DNA from: Paenibacillus paridis | GTDB lineage: Bacteria; Bacillota; Bacilli; Paenibacillales; Paenibacillaceae | Direction of reading: 5' to 3' | DNA: 64,000 nucleotides | Assembly (NCBI RefSeq): GCF_006345825.1 | Contig: NZ_VCIX01000077.1 | Coordinates: forward strand, 81,581 to 145,580 | Part shown: in pieces, positions 1 through 7,374 of the stretch | Position numbering within the stretch: the first letter of the stretch is position 1 | How the letters are laid out: each line of letters begins with the position of its first letter | Made by a program: the position numbers and the translations under genes | The notes under the pieces: model-generated | The model's database searches: none | The model's input: the letters and a program-made list of their open reading frames with translations, nothing else | Told to the model about the DNA's origin: nothing

Positions 1-358
1 AGTACATCGTAATGATACACAAAATCATGTAAAATTTGCGACCCATCAGCTCTTTCTTTGAGATGCCATAAGCAAGTATGGCCGTAAATAGAATGGAGGC
101 AACCGTACCGACGACTGTCCGGGCGATGGAGACAAAGAAGGCGCCTACAAGCCGCTCATCCTTGAAAACGATCCCGTAATTCTCCAGCGTCCAGGCCCGC
201 GGCCAAAAGGTGACGCCGCCCATCGCCGTATCGATGCCGGCATTAAAGGAAATGACCAATGCGTTCCAGAAAGGATAGAAGGTCATAAAAGCTAATAATG
301 TTAGTATGATATAGATCGTGACCGTCATCACGCGGTCTCCAAAGCTGAGCCTGATCAC
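1..358 (-). CDS. Sugar ABC transporter permease, LplC/YtcP type (partial, cut by left edge)
   Basis: This is the first ~119 codons of an inner-membrane permease for a carbohydrate ABC importer; the C-terminal part lies beyond the left edge. It shows a first membrane segment (TIYIILTLLAFMTFYPF) followed by NALVISFNAG and a FWPRAWTLENYGIVF stretch, the usual LplC/YtcP N-terminus. A GTG start at 358 is chosen because GGCGGAGG lies a few bases upstream; the ATG just upstream reads directly into a stop. It follows the LplB-type permease at 393-1349 by about 35 bp on the same strand, so the two probably form one operon and one heteromeric channel. The substrate cannot be read from the sequence. The binding protein is probably beyond the left edge. 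Confidence 0.85.
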   Translation of the reverse strand, partial: MIRLSFGDRVMTVTIYIILTLLAFMTFYPFWNALVISFNAGIDTAMGGVTFWPRAWTLENYGIVFKDERLVGAFFVSIARTVVGTVASILFTAILAYGISKKELMGRKFYMILCIITMY

Positions 359-392
359 TGCATCCTCCGCCTTTCCGGGCTAATTCTTTTGT

Positions 393-1349
393 TTACCATA
401 AGCTGCTGCCGGCTCTGCGTGCCAGATAGTTCGCCATCGTCAGTAGTCCAACGCTGATTACCGCTTTGAAGAGGCCAACCGCAGTGGCGTATGAATATCT
501 TGAGCTTTGAATACCGACTCGATAAACATAGGTGTCGATAACATCCGAGACATCCCTCAGTACGGGATTGACGGCCAGCAGGAGAATGTCCTCGAAACCT
601 GCGTTCAATAGATTGCCAATGGCCAAAATCATGAAGATCAGCACAACCGGCATAATCGAAGGTAGGGTAATCAAGAAAATTTGCTTAAACTTGCTCGCGC
701 CATCCATCGATGCCGCTTCGTACATGCTTGGATCAATGCTGGCGATAGCAGCAAGGTATACGATGGAACCAAAGCCGATTTCCTTCCATACGCCCGTCGA
801 TACGAGGATCGACCAGAACATTTCCGGAAGCGACAGGAAGTTGATAGGCTCCTCGATAAAATTCATTTTCTCAAGCAAAATATTAACGCTGCCATTATCC
901 GTCGAGAGCATCGACATGATCAAGCCTGCGACGATAACCCAGGACATAAAGTGCGGCAGGTAGCTGACCGTTTGCACGAGTCGCTTGAACATCATGTTTT
1001 TCACTTCGTTCAGCATAAGCGCCAGCACGATAGGCGCCGGAAATCCAATGCAAAATTTCAGCAAGCTGATGATCACTGTATTGCGCATGACCTTAAAAAA
1101 CTCCGGCGAGTTGAAGAACATTTCGAAATGCTTTAACCCGACCCATTCGCTGGCCATAAAACCTTTGAAGATGCTGTAATCTTGAAAAGCCATCAATACA
1201 CCATACATAGGAATGTAGCTAAACACAATGATAAGCAGCAATGCAGGCAACACCATCATTTGAATGTCCAGCTGTTTCGCAAATCGCACAAACGCATTTT
1301 TAGTTTTTGGTTTCCGTATTAGTTCTTCATCAATGGAAAGCTGTGCCAC
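393..1349 (-). CDS. Sugar ABC transporter permease, LplB type
   Basis: 318-residue polytopic permease of the LplB/YtcQ-associated family, partner of the LplC-type permease downstream. It starts with a short cytosolic tail, then a membrane segment (MMVLPALLLIIVFSYIPMYG), the family signature GVLMAFQDYSIF, and the EAA-type coupling loop YEAASMDGASKFKQI near residue 210 that docks the ATPase. The GTG start has GGGGG nine bases upstream. No ATPase gene is nearby, so energy probably comes from a shared MsmX-like ATPase encoded elsewhere. The substrate is unknown. Length and topology are normal for the family. Confidence 0.9.
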   Translation of the reverse strand: MAQLSIDEELIRKPKTKNAFVRFAKQLDIQMMVLPALLLIIVFSYIPMYGVLMAFQDYSIFKGFMASEWVGLKHFEMFFNSPEFFKVMRNTVIISLLKFCIGFPAPIVLALMLNEVKNMMFKRLVQTVSYLPHFMSWVIVAGLIMSMLSTDNGSVNILLEKMNFIEEPINFLSLPEMFWSILVSTGVWKEIGFGSIVYLAAIASIDPSMYEAASMDGASKFKQIFLITLPSIMPVVLIFMILAIGNLLNAGFEDILLLAVNPVLRDVSDVIDTYVYRVGIQSSRYSYATAVGLFKAVISVGLLTMANYLARRAGSSLW

Positions 1350-1476
1350 TCTTCAATCCCCCTTGCTCTTGTTGTTCTTCTTGTATTCTATCGTTATACC
1401 AATTCGACTAATAGCTAACTGAACAACTAAAAATGATACTTTTCAATCATTGAGGTAAGCGCAATCATTTATATAT

Positions 1477-1523
1477 GCAAAAAAGCAGCAGATCGGGGCT
1501 GCTCTCCCTGATCTGCTGCTTTT
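1477..1523 (-). terminator. Rho-independent terminator after the YheC-like gene
   Basis: A hairpin with 14-bp arms (AAAAGCAGCAGATC and its complement) is followed on the minus strand by a T-run. It lies directly after the stop of the ATP-grasp gene at 1530-2309 and separates it from the permease operon. Confidence 0.85.
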
Positions 1524-1529
1524 GGACGG

Positions 1530-2309
1530 CTATTTGGCGTCCCGCCTGCCGTAGCTGGCTGCGAAACGCTTCATGTTTTGGTAGGCGGTAGGGTCAAGCT
1601 TCTTGAGAGGATGGAATTGCGGATGGTTCGAATTTACTTCGAGCACCCACAGCTGTTGTTTTTTATCATAAGCGAAGTCGATGCCCAGCTCATGCATGCC
1701 GGAGCGCTTCTTGCTGAGCGTGCGCGAGATTTGCATCGCCACGCGGGTAAGCTGTTTGACCCGGCTGGCTGTCTCCGCTTCGGAAATGCCCTGCTCGCGC
1801 CCCAGCTTTTTCATCGAATAGATGTCTCCGCCTTGATGATAATTAGTGACGATTTTATGCCTTGCGCCTACCTTCACCATAAAACCGGTACAAACCCATG
1901 AACCGCGAGGCTTTCGCTGAACCATTGCCCGAATGTCATAAGGACAGCCATTCACTTTGTCTAACGAAATGCCCTGCTGGATAATGAGCTTCGATGATTT
2001 CATCTTTTTTATTCGGTCGTGGAGCGACGATACGGTTTCATACCTATGTCGGAGCTGCTTCTTCTTAACAATTTCATATAATTCGTAGCCGTCTTCCGTA
2101 CTTATGATCTTAAAGATCCCCATTCCTAGCGACCCTATGTCAGGCTTGACATAAAGCGTAGCAAAACGGTTAAGCATGCTTTGCAAGTGGTCACGGCTGA
2201 AAGAAACAGTATGAGGCACATAAGATTTGAGATTTCTTTGCGCGGCTAAGTATTGGCAAACACGCAGCTTTCCTCTTATATTCCGGCTTTTGTATTTTTT
2301 CTTATACAC
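1530..2309 (-). CDS. YheC/YheD-family ATP-grasp protein (spore coat associated type)
   Basis: 259 residues. It resembles the YheC/YheD family, ATP-grasp-like proteins linked to the endospore coat in Bacillus. Visible features are the ATP-grasp lid LYVKPDIGSLGMGIFKI near residue 53, KLIIQQGISLD, the DIRAMVQR segment near 128, and the C-terminal metal/nucleotide site LGIDFAYDKKQQLWVLEVNSN with E-V-N-S-N. This is shorter than the ~350-450-residue family members, so it is a compact or N-terminally reduced form. It starts at GTG with GAGGTGAG upstream. It has its own terminator and is divergent from the gene at 2501. The reaction is not known; a ligase-type reaction is inference from the fold. Confidence 0.8.
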   Translation of the reverse strand: MYKKKYKSRNIRGKLRVCQYLAAQRNLKSYVPHTVSFSRDHLQSMLNRFATLYVKPDIGSLGMGIFKIISTEDGYELYEIVKKKQLRHRYETVSSLHDRIKKMKSSKLIIQQGISLDKVNGCPYDIRAMVQRKPRGSWVCTGFMVKVGARHKIVTNYHQGGDIYSMKKLGREQGISEAETASRVKQLTRVAMQISRTLSKKRSGMHELGIDFAYDKKQQLWVLEVNSNHPQFHPLKKLDPTAYQNMKRFAASYGRRDAK

Positions 2310-2500
2310 GCTGCACTCACCTCATCTTACTATATGTAAAGAGGCATTCTAGCAATTGTACGGGAGTGTACAGGCGGCTAAAATAATCAAAGCCTTCCAA
2401 TGGTCATTTGGAACATTTTTGGCAATTTATACGTTATACTTATCCGTAGGGATGAATAGCTCCAATAACAGAGAAATACAATTCGAGAGGTGTGTCTTTT

Positions 2501-3808
2501 TTGTTTAATCTAAGCCAAGTATCCAAACCTGTTAAAACTGCCCTTTGGGTGATCGTTGCTTTCGTGATAGCCGTCAGCTCGGCATCCGTGCTGATTTATG
2601 GGGATCATTTTTTGCTGGGCTCTTATGAGAAGCTAAATAATGATGATGTAAAATACGTGAATAGCGCAAAAATTTTATTGAACCAGCACACGCTTGCTTA
2701 CAACAGCGGCGAATCGCCGTCCACCTTCATTATGCCCGGCATGCCCTTTGTGCTCGCAGGCTTGATGCTGATATTCGGACAAGGCGAAGCCGCCGTCATT
2801 GCGTTCCGCCTTTTACAAGTGCTGCTCCAGGCTTTTTCCGTTTATCTGATTTTTGTGATCGCCAATTACATGTTTAACAGCAGAGCCGCTTTGATCGCGA
2901 GTATCGCGACCGCACTTTACCTGCCTAATTATTTCTCTTCCGGCGTTATCTTGTCCGAGACTTTGTTCACGACCATTTTTATCCTTTTGATCTGCTTCAG
3001 CCTGATCGCCTTGAAGAGCAATCAAACGAAGCATTACATAATTGTAGCTGTCCTTGTGATCATGGGTTGCTATTTCAAACCGCATACCGGACTTTTTCCC
3101 GTCGTGTTATTTATTCTATGGCTATTCAACAAGGTATCCTGGAAAACGATCGTCAAGCATACCGTTGTCATTTCCATTACGATGGTACTGCTGCTCTGTC
3201 CTTGGTGGATTCGCAACTACGTTACTTTTGACGAGTTTATCCCGTTCACCAAATCGGCGGGCAACCCCATGCTGCTTGGGGCTCTAATCAACAACGCTGC
3301 TCCGGCCCAGCCTTTCTTCGATGCTCATCCGGAATATGCGGGCGACCGTGCCAGCCTGTTCGTCGGATCAGACGATTCCATGGCCGAAACCGCTAAAAAA
3401 ATTATGCGTTACGGCTTCACCAACCAGCCCATGGATTATTTGAAATGGTATACCGTTGAAAAAGTAAAAGGGCTGTATCTCGGACCTTACTATTGGAGAA
3501 CGGTGTTTGATATCCAGCTGCCCTTCGTCTATACGATTCACGTCATCGCGATGTTGATCGGCACTTCCGGCTTGCTTTACCTGCTCGTAAAAACGATTCG
3601 GAAGCGCAATATTCCATATTTGCTCCTGCTTCTCACGCTGACCTACTTTACAGTGATCTACATACCGTTCGTCGCTTTCTCACGGTATGGCTATCCGAAC
3701 CTGTTCATTCTCTTCCTAGCCGGAGCCTTCTTCGCCGACCGGATGCTGAATACTTGGGGGGAGATGCGCTTGGCAGCGCGGGCTGAAAAGATGGGGGCAC
3801 CTTTGTAA
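2501..3808 (+). CDS. Family 39-type membrane glycosyltransferase (ArnT/PMT-like)
   Basis: About 435 residues, highly hydrophobic, with roughly ten predicted membrane segments. It resembles GT39/PMT_2 lipid-linked-sugar transferases: after the first membrane segment an acidic extracellular loop (LNNDDVKYVNSAKILL) occupies the place of the family's catalytic Asp, followed by TFIMPGMPFVLAG and LLQVLLQAFSVYLIF. A TTG start at 2501 is preferred, because GAGAGG ends ten bases before it. A GTG at 2492 would overlap the ribosome binding site. Donor and acceptor are unknown; attachment of sugar to an envelope polymer or protein is inference. It stands alone, with no partner glycosyltransferases or flippase nearby. 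Confidence 0.72.
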   Translation: MFNLSQVSKPVKTALWVIVAFVIAVSSASVLIYGDHFLLGSYEKLNNDDVKYVNSAKILLNQHTLAYNSGESPSTFIMPGMPFVLAGLMLIFGQGEAAVIAFRLLQVLLQAFSVYLIFVIANYMFNSRAALIASIATALYLPNYFSSGVILSETLFTTIFILLICFSLIALKSNQTKHYIIVAVLVIMGCYFKPHTGLFPVVLFILWLFNKVSWKTIVKHTVVISITMVLLLCPWWIRNYVTFDEFIPFTKSAGNPMLLGALINNAAPAQPFFDAHPEYAGDRASLFVGSDDSMAETAKKIMRYGFTNQPMDYLKWYTVEKVKGLYLGPYYWRTVFDIQLPFVYTIHVIAMLIGTSGLLYLLVKTIRKRNIPYLLLLLTLTYFTVIYIPFVAFSRYGYPNLFILFLAGAFFADRMLNTWGEMRLAARAEKMGAPL

Positions 3809-3974
3809 AGGTGGAGCCAAACTTCTTGTGGGAACCAAAACCTTCAAAGGCGCTATCTACCAAACCTTCAAAGGCGTTTCGAACCCACCCAAACCCTCCC
3901 TTCCAAGGGAGGGCCCCGAGGCGCTGCGCCCTCTGGACTCCTGCACCTGAAGTAACATTAGCTTCACTCTTATG

Positions 3975-4488
3975 CTCCACCGCTACGTTTGCGGTGGAGC
4001 GCTTTTCTTCCCTACGGGACACGCTTTACTTTGGTGAGGAAAAATTGATTGGTTACTTTTAAAAACAACTGGCTTGAATTGATCCATTTCAGCTTGAACT
4101 AATAACGTGCTTTCCTGCCACGTTGAGTGATACGAGTAGAAGTCCAAGATTAGTTACTTTTATAGATGTATGTTTGTTTACTTATGAGCTAATTTTGGCT
4201 GAAGGAGCTAGTTTTTTTGTTCGGGCTGCCAAGTTAGTTTGGAGCATGTTTTATTAACAGGAATTCCTCCCGTTAATTATTCGAACTTAGCTAGGTTTTC
4301 GCTTTTAGCTGGAATTCCTCCCGTTAATTCTGGGCTTTTTCTCCCTTTCCATTATTTTGGGGTCATTTAGCGGGAGGAATTCCCGTTAAGCTTCAGAAGT
4401 TTTGTTATTCCATAAATTAGAGGGACAAATTCCGGTTAAATGGGTGAATTGTTGCGGCAGCAAGCCAACAACTTCCAAAATCAGGTTC
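3975..4488. repeat. 514-bp direct duplication, copy 1
   Basis: This segment starts at CTCCACCGCTACGTTTGCGG and ends at AATCAGGTT. It matches the segment at 4508-5021 along its whole length by eye, with scattered substitutions and small indels. Well-kept blocks include GAGCGCTTTTCTTCCCT, AACTAATAACGTGCTTTCC and GCTTCAGAAGTTTTGTTATT. No coding potential is seen. Confidence 0.85.
4254..4439. repeat. Four-box phased palindromic element, locus 1
   Basis: Four 23-bp imperfect palindromes of the form TTA(R)(C/M)(R)GGA..AATT..CC(C/G).TTAA lie at 4254-4276, 4305-4327, 4367-4389 and 4417-4439. Their centres are at 4265, 4316, 4378 and 4428, giving spacings of 51, 62 and 50 bp. The same layout recurs at 4786-4971, 43351-43537 and 57930-58115. 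Confidence 0.85.
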
Positions 4489-4507
4489 TGTTTAATTCAC
4501 TCTGGCA

Positions 4508-5021
4508 CTCAACCGCTACGTTTGCGGGGGAGCGCTTTTCTTCCCTGCGGGACACGCTTTACTTAAGTGGTGGGAAACAATTGATGGGTTACTTTTAAAG
4601 ATTGACTTGGATTGATCCGTTTCAGCTTGAACTAATAACGTGCTTTCCTGCCACCTTTAGGGATAAGAGTAGAAGTCCAAGATTAGTTACTTTTATAGGT
4701 CTATATTAGTTTCCATTTGATCTAGTTTTGGCTGAAGGAGCTAGTTTTTTGTTCGGGCTGCCAAGTTAGTTTGGAGGAAATTCAATTAACAGGATTTCCT
4801 CCCGTTAAGTATTCATATTTAGCTAGTTTTTCACTTTTAGCTGGAATTTCTCCCGTTAATTCAGGGCTTTTTCTACCTTTCCATATTTTTGGGGACATTT
4901 AGCGGGAGAAATTCCTGTTAAGCTTCAGAAGTTTTGTTATTCCAGAAATTAGAGGGACAAATTCCCATTAATTGGGTGAATTGTTGCGGCAGCGGGCCCG
5001 CAAATCTCGAAAATCAGGTTT
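4508..5021. repeat. 514-bp direct duplication, copy 2
   Basis: Second copy of the unit at 3975-4488, in the same orientation, separated by about 20 bp. It ends about 55 bp before the terminator of the permease operon. Confidence 0.85.
4786..4971. repeat. Four-box phased palindromic element, locus 1 prime
   Basis: Boxes at 4786-4808, 4837-4859, 4899-4921 and 4949-4971, centres 4797, 4848, 4910 and 4960. The spacings are 51, 62 and 50 bp, identical to locus 1. It lies inside the second copy of the 514-bp duplication, so this locus is not independent of locus 1. Confidence 0.85.
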
Positions 5022-5077
5022 AGATGCATTGTCCTGTAGTGTCCTGCCTCAGCCACCAGCAACAGTTCAGTTGAATA

Positions 5078-5122
5078 GCAACACAAAAGGCATCCCTTAT
5101 AAAGGGATGCCTTTTGTGTTGC
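5078..5122 (-). terminator. Strong terminator after the 5138-12560 uptake unit
   Basis: A near-perfect 21-bp-arm hairpin (GCAACACAAAAGGCATCCCTT and its complement with a tiny loop) lies 16 bp after the stop of the last permease. One arm carries TTTTGTGTTGC at its end on the minus strand. It probably stops transcription leaving the transporter operon. Confidence 0.85.
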
Positions 5123-5137
5123 CCTAGCCGGACTTCA

Positions 5138-6016
5138 TTACTCCTTAACCGAGCCCATAACCAAGCCTTTGACAAAAAACTTTTGCAGGAACGGATATAC
5201 GATGAGGATCGGAAGAGCGCCGATGAAGATTTGGGCTGACTTTACTGTTTTTTGGGAGATGAGTGCCAAGTCCGCCGGATTGATGCTCATCGAGCTCATG
5301 TCGCGCTGGATAATAACGGTTTGAAGGAAGGTCGCCAGCGGATAACGCTTCGGATCGCCAATGTACAGCAAGCCGTCAAACCATGAGTTCCAGTGAAACA
5401 CCATGCTGAACAAAGCAAGCGTTGCTATAGCTGGCAGAGACACGGGCAGGTAAATGCTGAACAGCGTACGGAAATGGCCCGCTCCGTCGATTAACGCCGC
5501 TTCCTCCAGCTCTTTGGGTACGCCGCGGAAAAAGTTAAGCATCAGAATAGTCAAAAATACGTTAACCGCTCCCGGAAGCACAAGAACCCAGAAGTTGTCC
5601 ATGAGGCCGATCTTTTGAATGACCATATAGAACGGAACAAGTCCGCCATTGAAAAGCATCGTGAATACGAACAGCCAAGCGTATACATTACGACCGCGGA
5701 AAGCCGAGTTTTCCTTGGACAGCGGATATGCAGCCAAGAAGGATAATAGCAGCGTTAGCAGCGTTCCGATGACTGTTCTTTTTACCGCGATCCACATCGA
5801 GTTTAGGAAGATCGGATTGCTCGTTGTTTTTTTGTACGCCTCAAGCGTAAAATCAACCGGCCACAGTCCAACGATGTTGGCGTCAGCCGCCGCTTTGGCG
5901 CTGAGCGATACCGCGAATACATGCAGCAATGGAATAACGCAAAGCAGCGCCAAACCGATCAATAGGATCGTATTAAAGGTATTAAATATCCGATAGGATG
6001 ATGATTTATGATACAT
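5138..6016 (-). CDS. Sugar ABC transporter permease, LplC/YtcP type
   Basis: 292-residue inner-membrane permease, second channel subunit of the uptake unit at 5138-12560. Six membrane segments are apparent (first: TILLIGLALLCVIPLLHVFAVSL). It has the typical DANIVGLWPVDFTLEAYKKT loop, a FNGGLVPFYMVI segment, an EAA-type loop LEEAALIDGAGHFRTLF near residue 170, and the family C-terminus YPFLQKFFVKGLVMGSVKE. The start is preceded by GGAGG. It follows the LplB-type partner at 6199-7167 after a 182-bp spacer holding a repeated palindrome. The genomic setting beside GH35/GH2/GH53 genes suggests galacto-oligosaccharide uptake; this is inference. Confidence 0.9.
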   Translation of the reverse strand: MYHKSSSYRIFNTFNTILLIGLALLCVIPLLHVFAVSLSAKAAADANIVGLWPVDFTLEAYKKTTSNPIFLNSMWIAVKRTVIGTLLTLLLSFLAAYPLSKENSAFRGRNVYAWLFVFTMLFNGGLVPFYMVIQKIGLMDNFWVLVLPGAVNVFLTILMLNFFRGVPKELEEAALIDGAGHFRTLFSIYLPVSLPAIATLALFSMVFHWNSWFDGLLYIGDPKRYPLATFLQTVIIQRDMSSMSINPADLALISQKTVKSAQIFIGALPILIVYPFLQKFFVKGLVMGSVKE

Positions 6017-6032
6017 TCAGCATAACCTCCGT

Positions 6033-6186
6033 TTTCAAGCGTAAACGGCTATTGCGAGCCTTAGGCTGCTTTAGCTCGTTTCGCGATGAAATATAAGCAT
6101 CAATATAGCCAAAATCTATACTCTCTTATATTTCAAGCGTAAACGGCTACTCCCAGCCTTAAGCCGTATTAGCTCGTTTCGCGATA
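6033..6186. repeat. Two copies of a ~50-bp imperfect palindrome between the permease genes
   Basis: TTTCAAGCGTAAACGGCT begins at 6033 and again at 6131 (98 bp apart). Each copy ends in TTAGCTCGTTTCGCGAT, and each unit reads as an imperfect palindrome (CGNGAAACG at one end, CGTTTACGC at the other). They lie in the spacer between two permease genes of one operon and could fold in the transcript. Confidence 0.7.
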
Positions 6187-6198
6187 AAACATGAACCT

Positions 6199-7167
6199 CT
6201 AAAAAATTCTATAATTCGCTAATTTGTAAGCTAGGCGGTAAGAGATCACGACCAGGATGAAGCTGATCACGGACTTGAACAGTCCGATCGCGGTACCGAA
6301 GCCCATTTCGCCGTTGAGTATTGCCGTGCGGTAGACGAAGGTGTCGATGATGTCGCCCTTTGCGTAAACCAATGAATTGTACAGGTTGAAGATTTGGTCG
6401 AAACCCGCGTTCAGTACATTGCCTAGCGCAAGCGTACCTACTACAATAGCAATCGGAATCATGGATGGAACCGTAATATGAAGCGTCTGCTTCCAGCGGC
6501 TGGCGCCGTCGACCTCGGCGGCTTCGTAAAGCGACGGATTAACGTTGGCGAGAGCAGCTAAGAAAACGACCGTGCCGAAGCCGAACTCCTTCCATACGTC
6601 CGAGAGGATAACGGTAAATCGGAACCAGTCTCCATTGCCAAGGAAGAAGATCGGCTGGATGCCGAATACGCCCGTAAGCAGCCGATTTACAAGCCCGCCT
6701 TCCGTGGACAGCAGATCCGTAAGGATGCCGCCCAAGATCACCCATGACAAGAAGTGGGGCAAATAGACAAGCGTCTGAACGAAACGTTTTACGAGCTGCT
6801 TTCGGATTTCATTCAATAAAATTGCGAATACAAAAGGCGCAAACAAATTCAGCACCATTTTGAAAATAGCTATGATTAATGTGTTCCAAATGACCTGCAA
6901 GCTGTCTTCCCTCTCGAACAAATAACGGAACTGATCAAAGCCCACCCACTCGGAGCCTGTCAGGCCGAGCCAAGGCTTATAGTCTTGAAAGGCCATGACG
7001 AGCCCGCCCATGGGCAAGTAGGCGAATATGATCAGAAAGACGAGGGATGGAAGCACCATGAGATGAAATGGCCATTGTTTTATGAGGTAATAAAACAGCG
7101 GTTTTCCTTTTAATTTGACAACAGTTCCTGAGGTGTCGTCCGGTTGAAGCGTTTGCTGCTGTGGCAT
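6199..7167 (-). CDS. Sugar ABC transporter permease, LplB type
   Basis: 322 residues from the chosen ATG at 7167, which has GGGAGG seven to eight bases upstream; an in-frame start at 7203 has no such site. It has the LplB hallmarks: a first membrane segment LMVLPSLVFLIIFAYLPMGG, GLVMAFQDYKPWLGL, LVQTLVYLPHFLSWVILGG-type text, and a coupling loop YEAAEVDGASRWKQT. It pairs with the permease at 5138 and follows the binding-protein gene at 7375-9072. There is a terminator-like hairpin between the two (7331-7362), so the permeases may be made at a lower level than the binding protein. Confidence 0.9.
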   Translation of the reverse strand: MPQQQTLQPDDTSGTVVKLKGKPLFYYLIKQWPFHLMVLPSLVFLIIFAYLPMGGLVMAFQDYKPWLGLTGSEWVGFDQFRYLFEREDSLQVIWNTLIIAIFKMVLNLFAPFVFAILLNEIRKQLVKRFVQTLVYLPHFLSWVILGGILTDLLSTEGGLVNRLLTGVFGIQPIFFLGNGDWFRFTVILSDVWKEFGFGTVVFLAALANVNPSLYEAAEVDGASRWKQTLHITVPSMIPIAIVVGTLALGNVLNAGFDQIFNLYNSLVYAKGDIIDTFVYRTAILNGEMGFGTAIGLFKSVISFILVVISYRLAYKLANYRIF

Positions 7168-7330
7168 GTTTGTTCCTCCCGCTGGATGAAATGTAGAACG
7201 CAATCAGCCTCTCTCGAAGCGCGTATGCACGGCGTTCCTTCTATAAAAATTATATCAGCGCGGCAAAAATCGAAGTAGCTAACAAACCCAACATTCATGG
7301 CACAAATGCAACCACTTTTTCAAAAAACGC

Positions 7331-7362
7331 AAAAAAAATACGGCCCCGCAAGGGCCGTATTT
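7331..7362 (-). terminator. Terminator/attenuator after the binding-protein gene
   Basis: An 11-bp stem (AAATACGGCCC with GGGCCGTATTT) and five-base loop are followed on the minus strand by eight T. It sits inside the operon between the binding protein and its permeases, so partial read-through would give excess binding protein. Confidence 0.85.
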
Positions 7363-7374
7363 CATGCATTCCGC

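Larger units (their letters stand above)
3809..5137. other. 1.3-kb gene-free region rich in repeats
   Basis: No convincing gene. From about 3825 to 3960 there is a 24-bp-spaced duplication of AAACCTTCAAAGGCG and a GC-rich hairpin (CCCTCCCTT paired with AAGGGAGGG near 3895-3914). From 3975 to 5021 two copies of a 514-bp unit follow each other. Short open frames here (for example 3811-4062) have no ribosome binding site and run through repeat sequence. Confidence 0.75.

Noticed and set aside
3811..4062. 83-codon frame after the glycosyltransferase gene
   Set aside because: No ribosome binding site, runs into the 514-bp repeat, and its homologous stretch in the second copy is not open in the same way.
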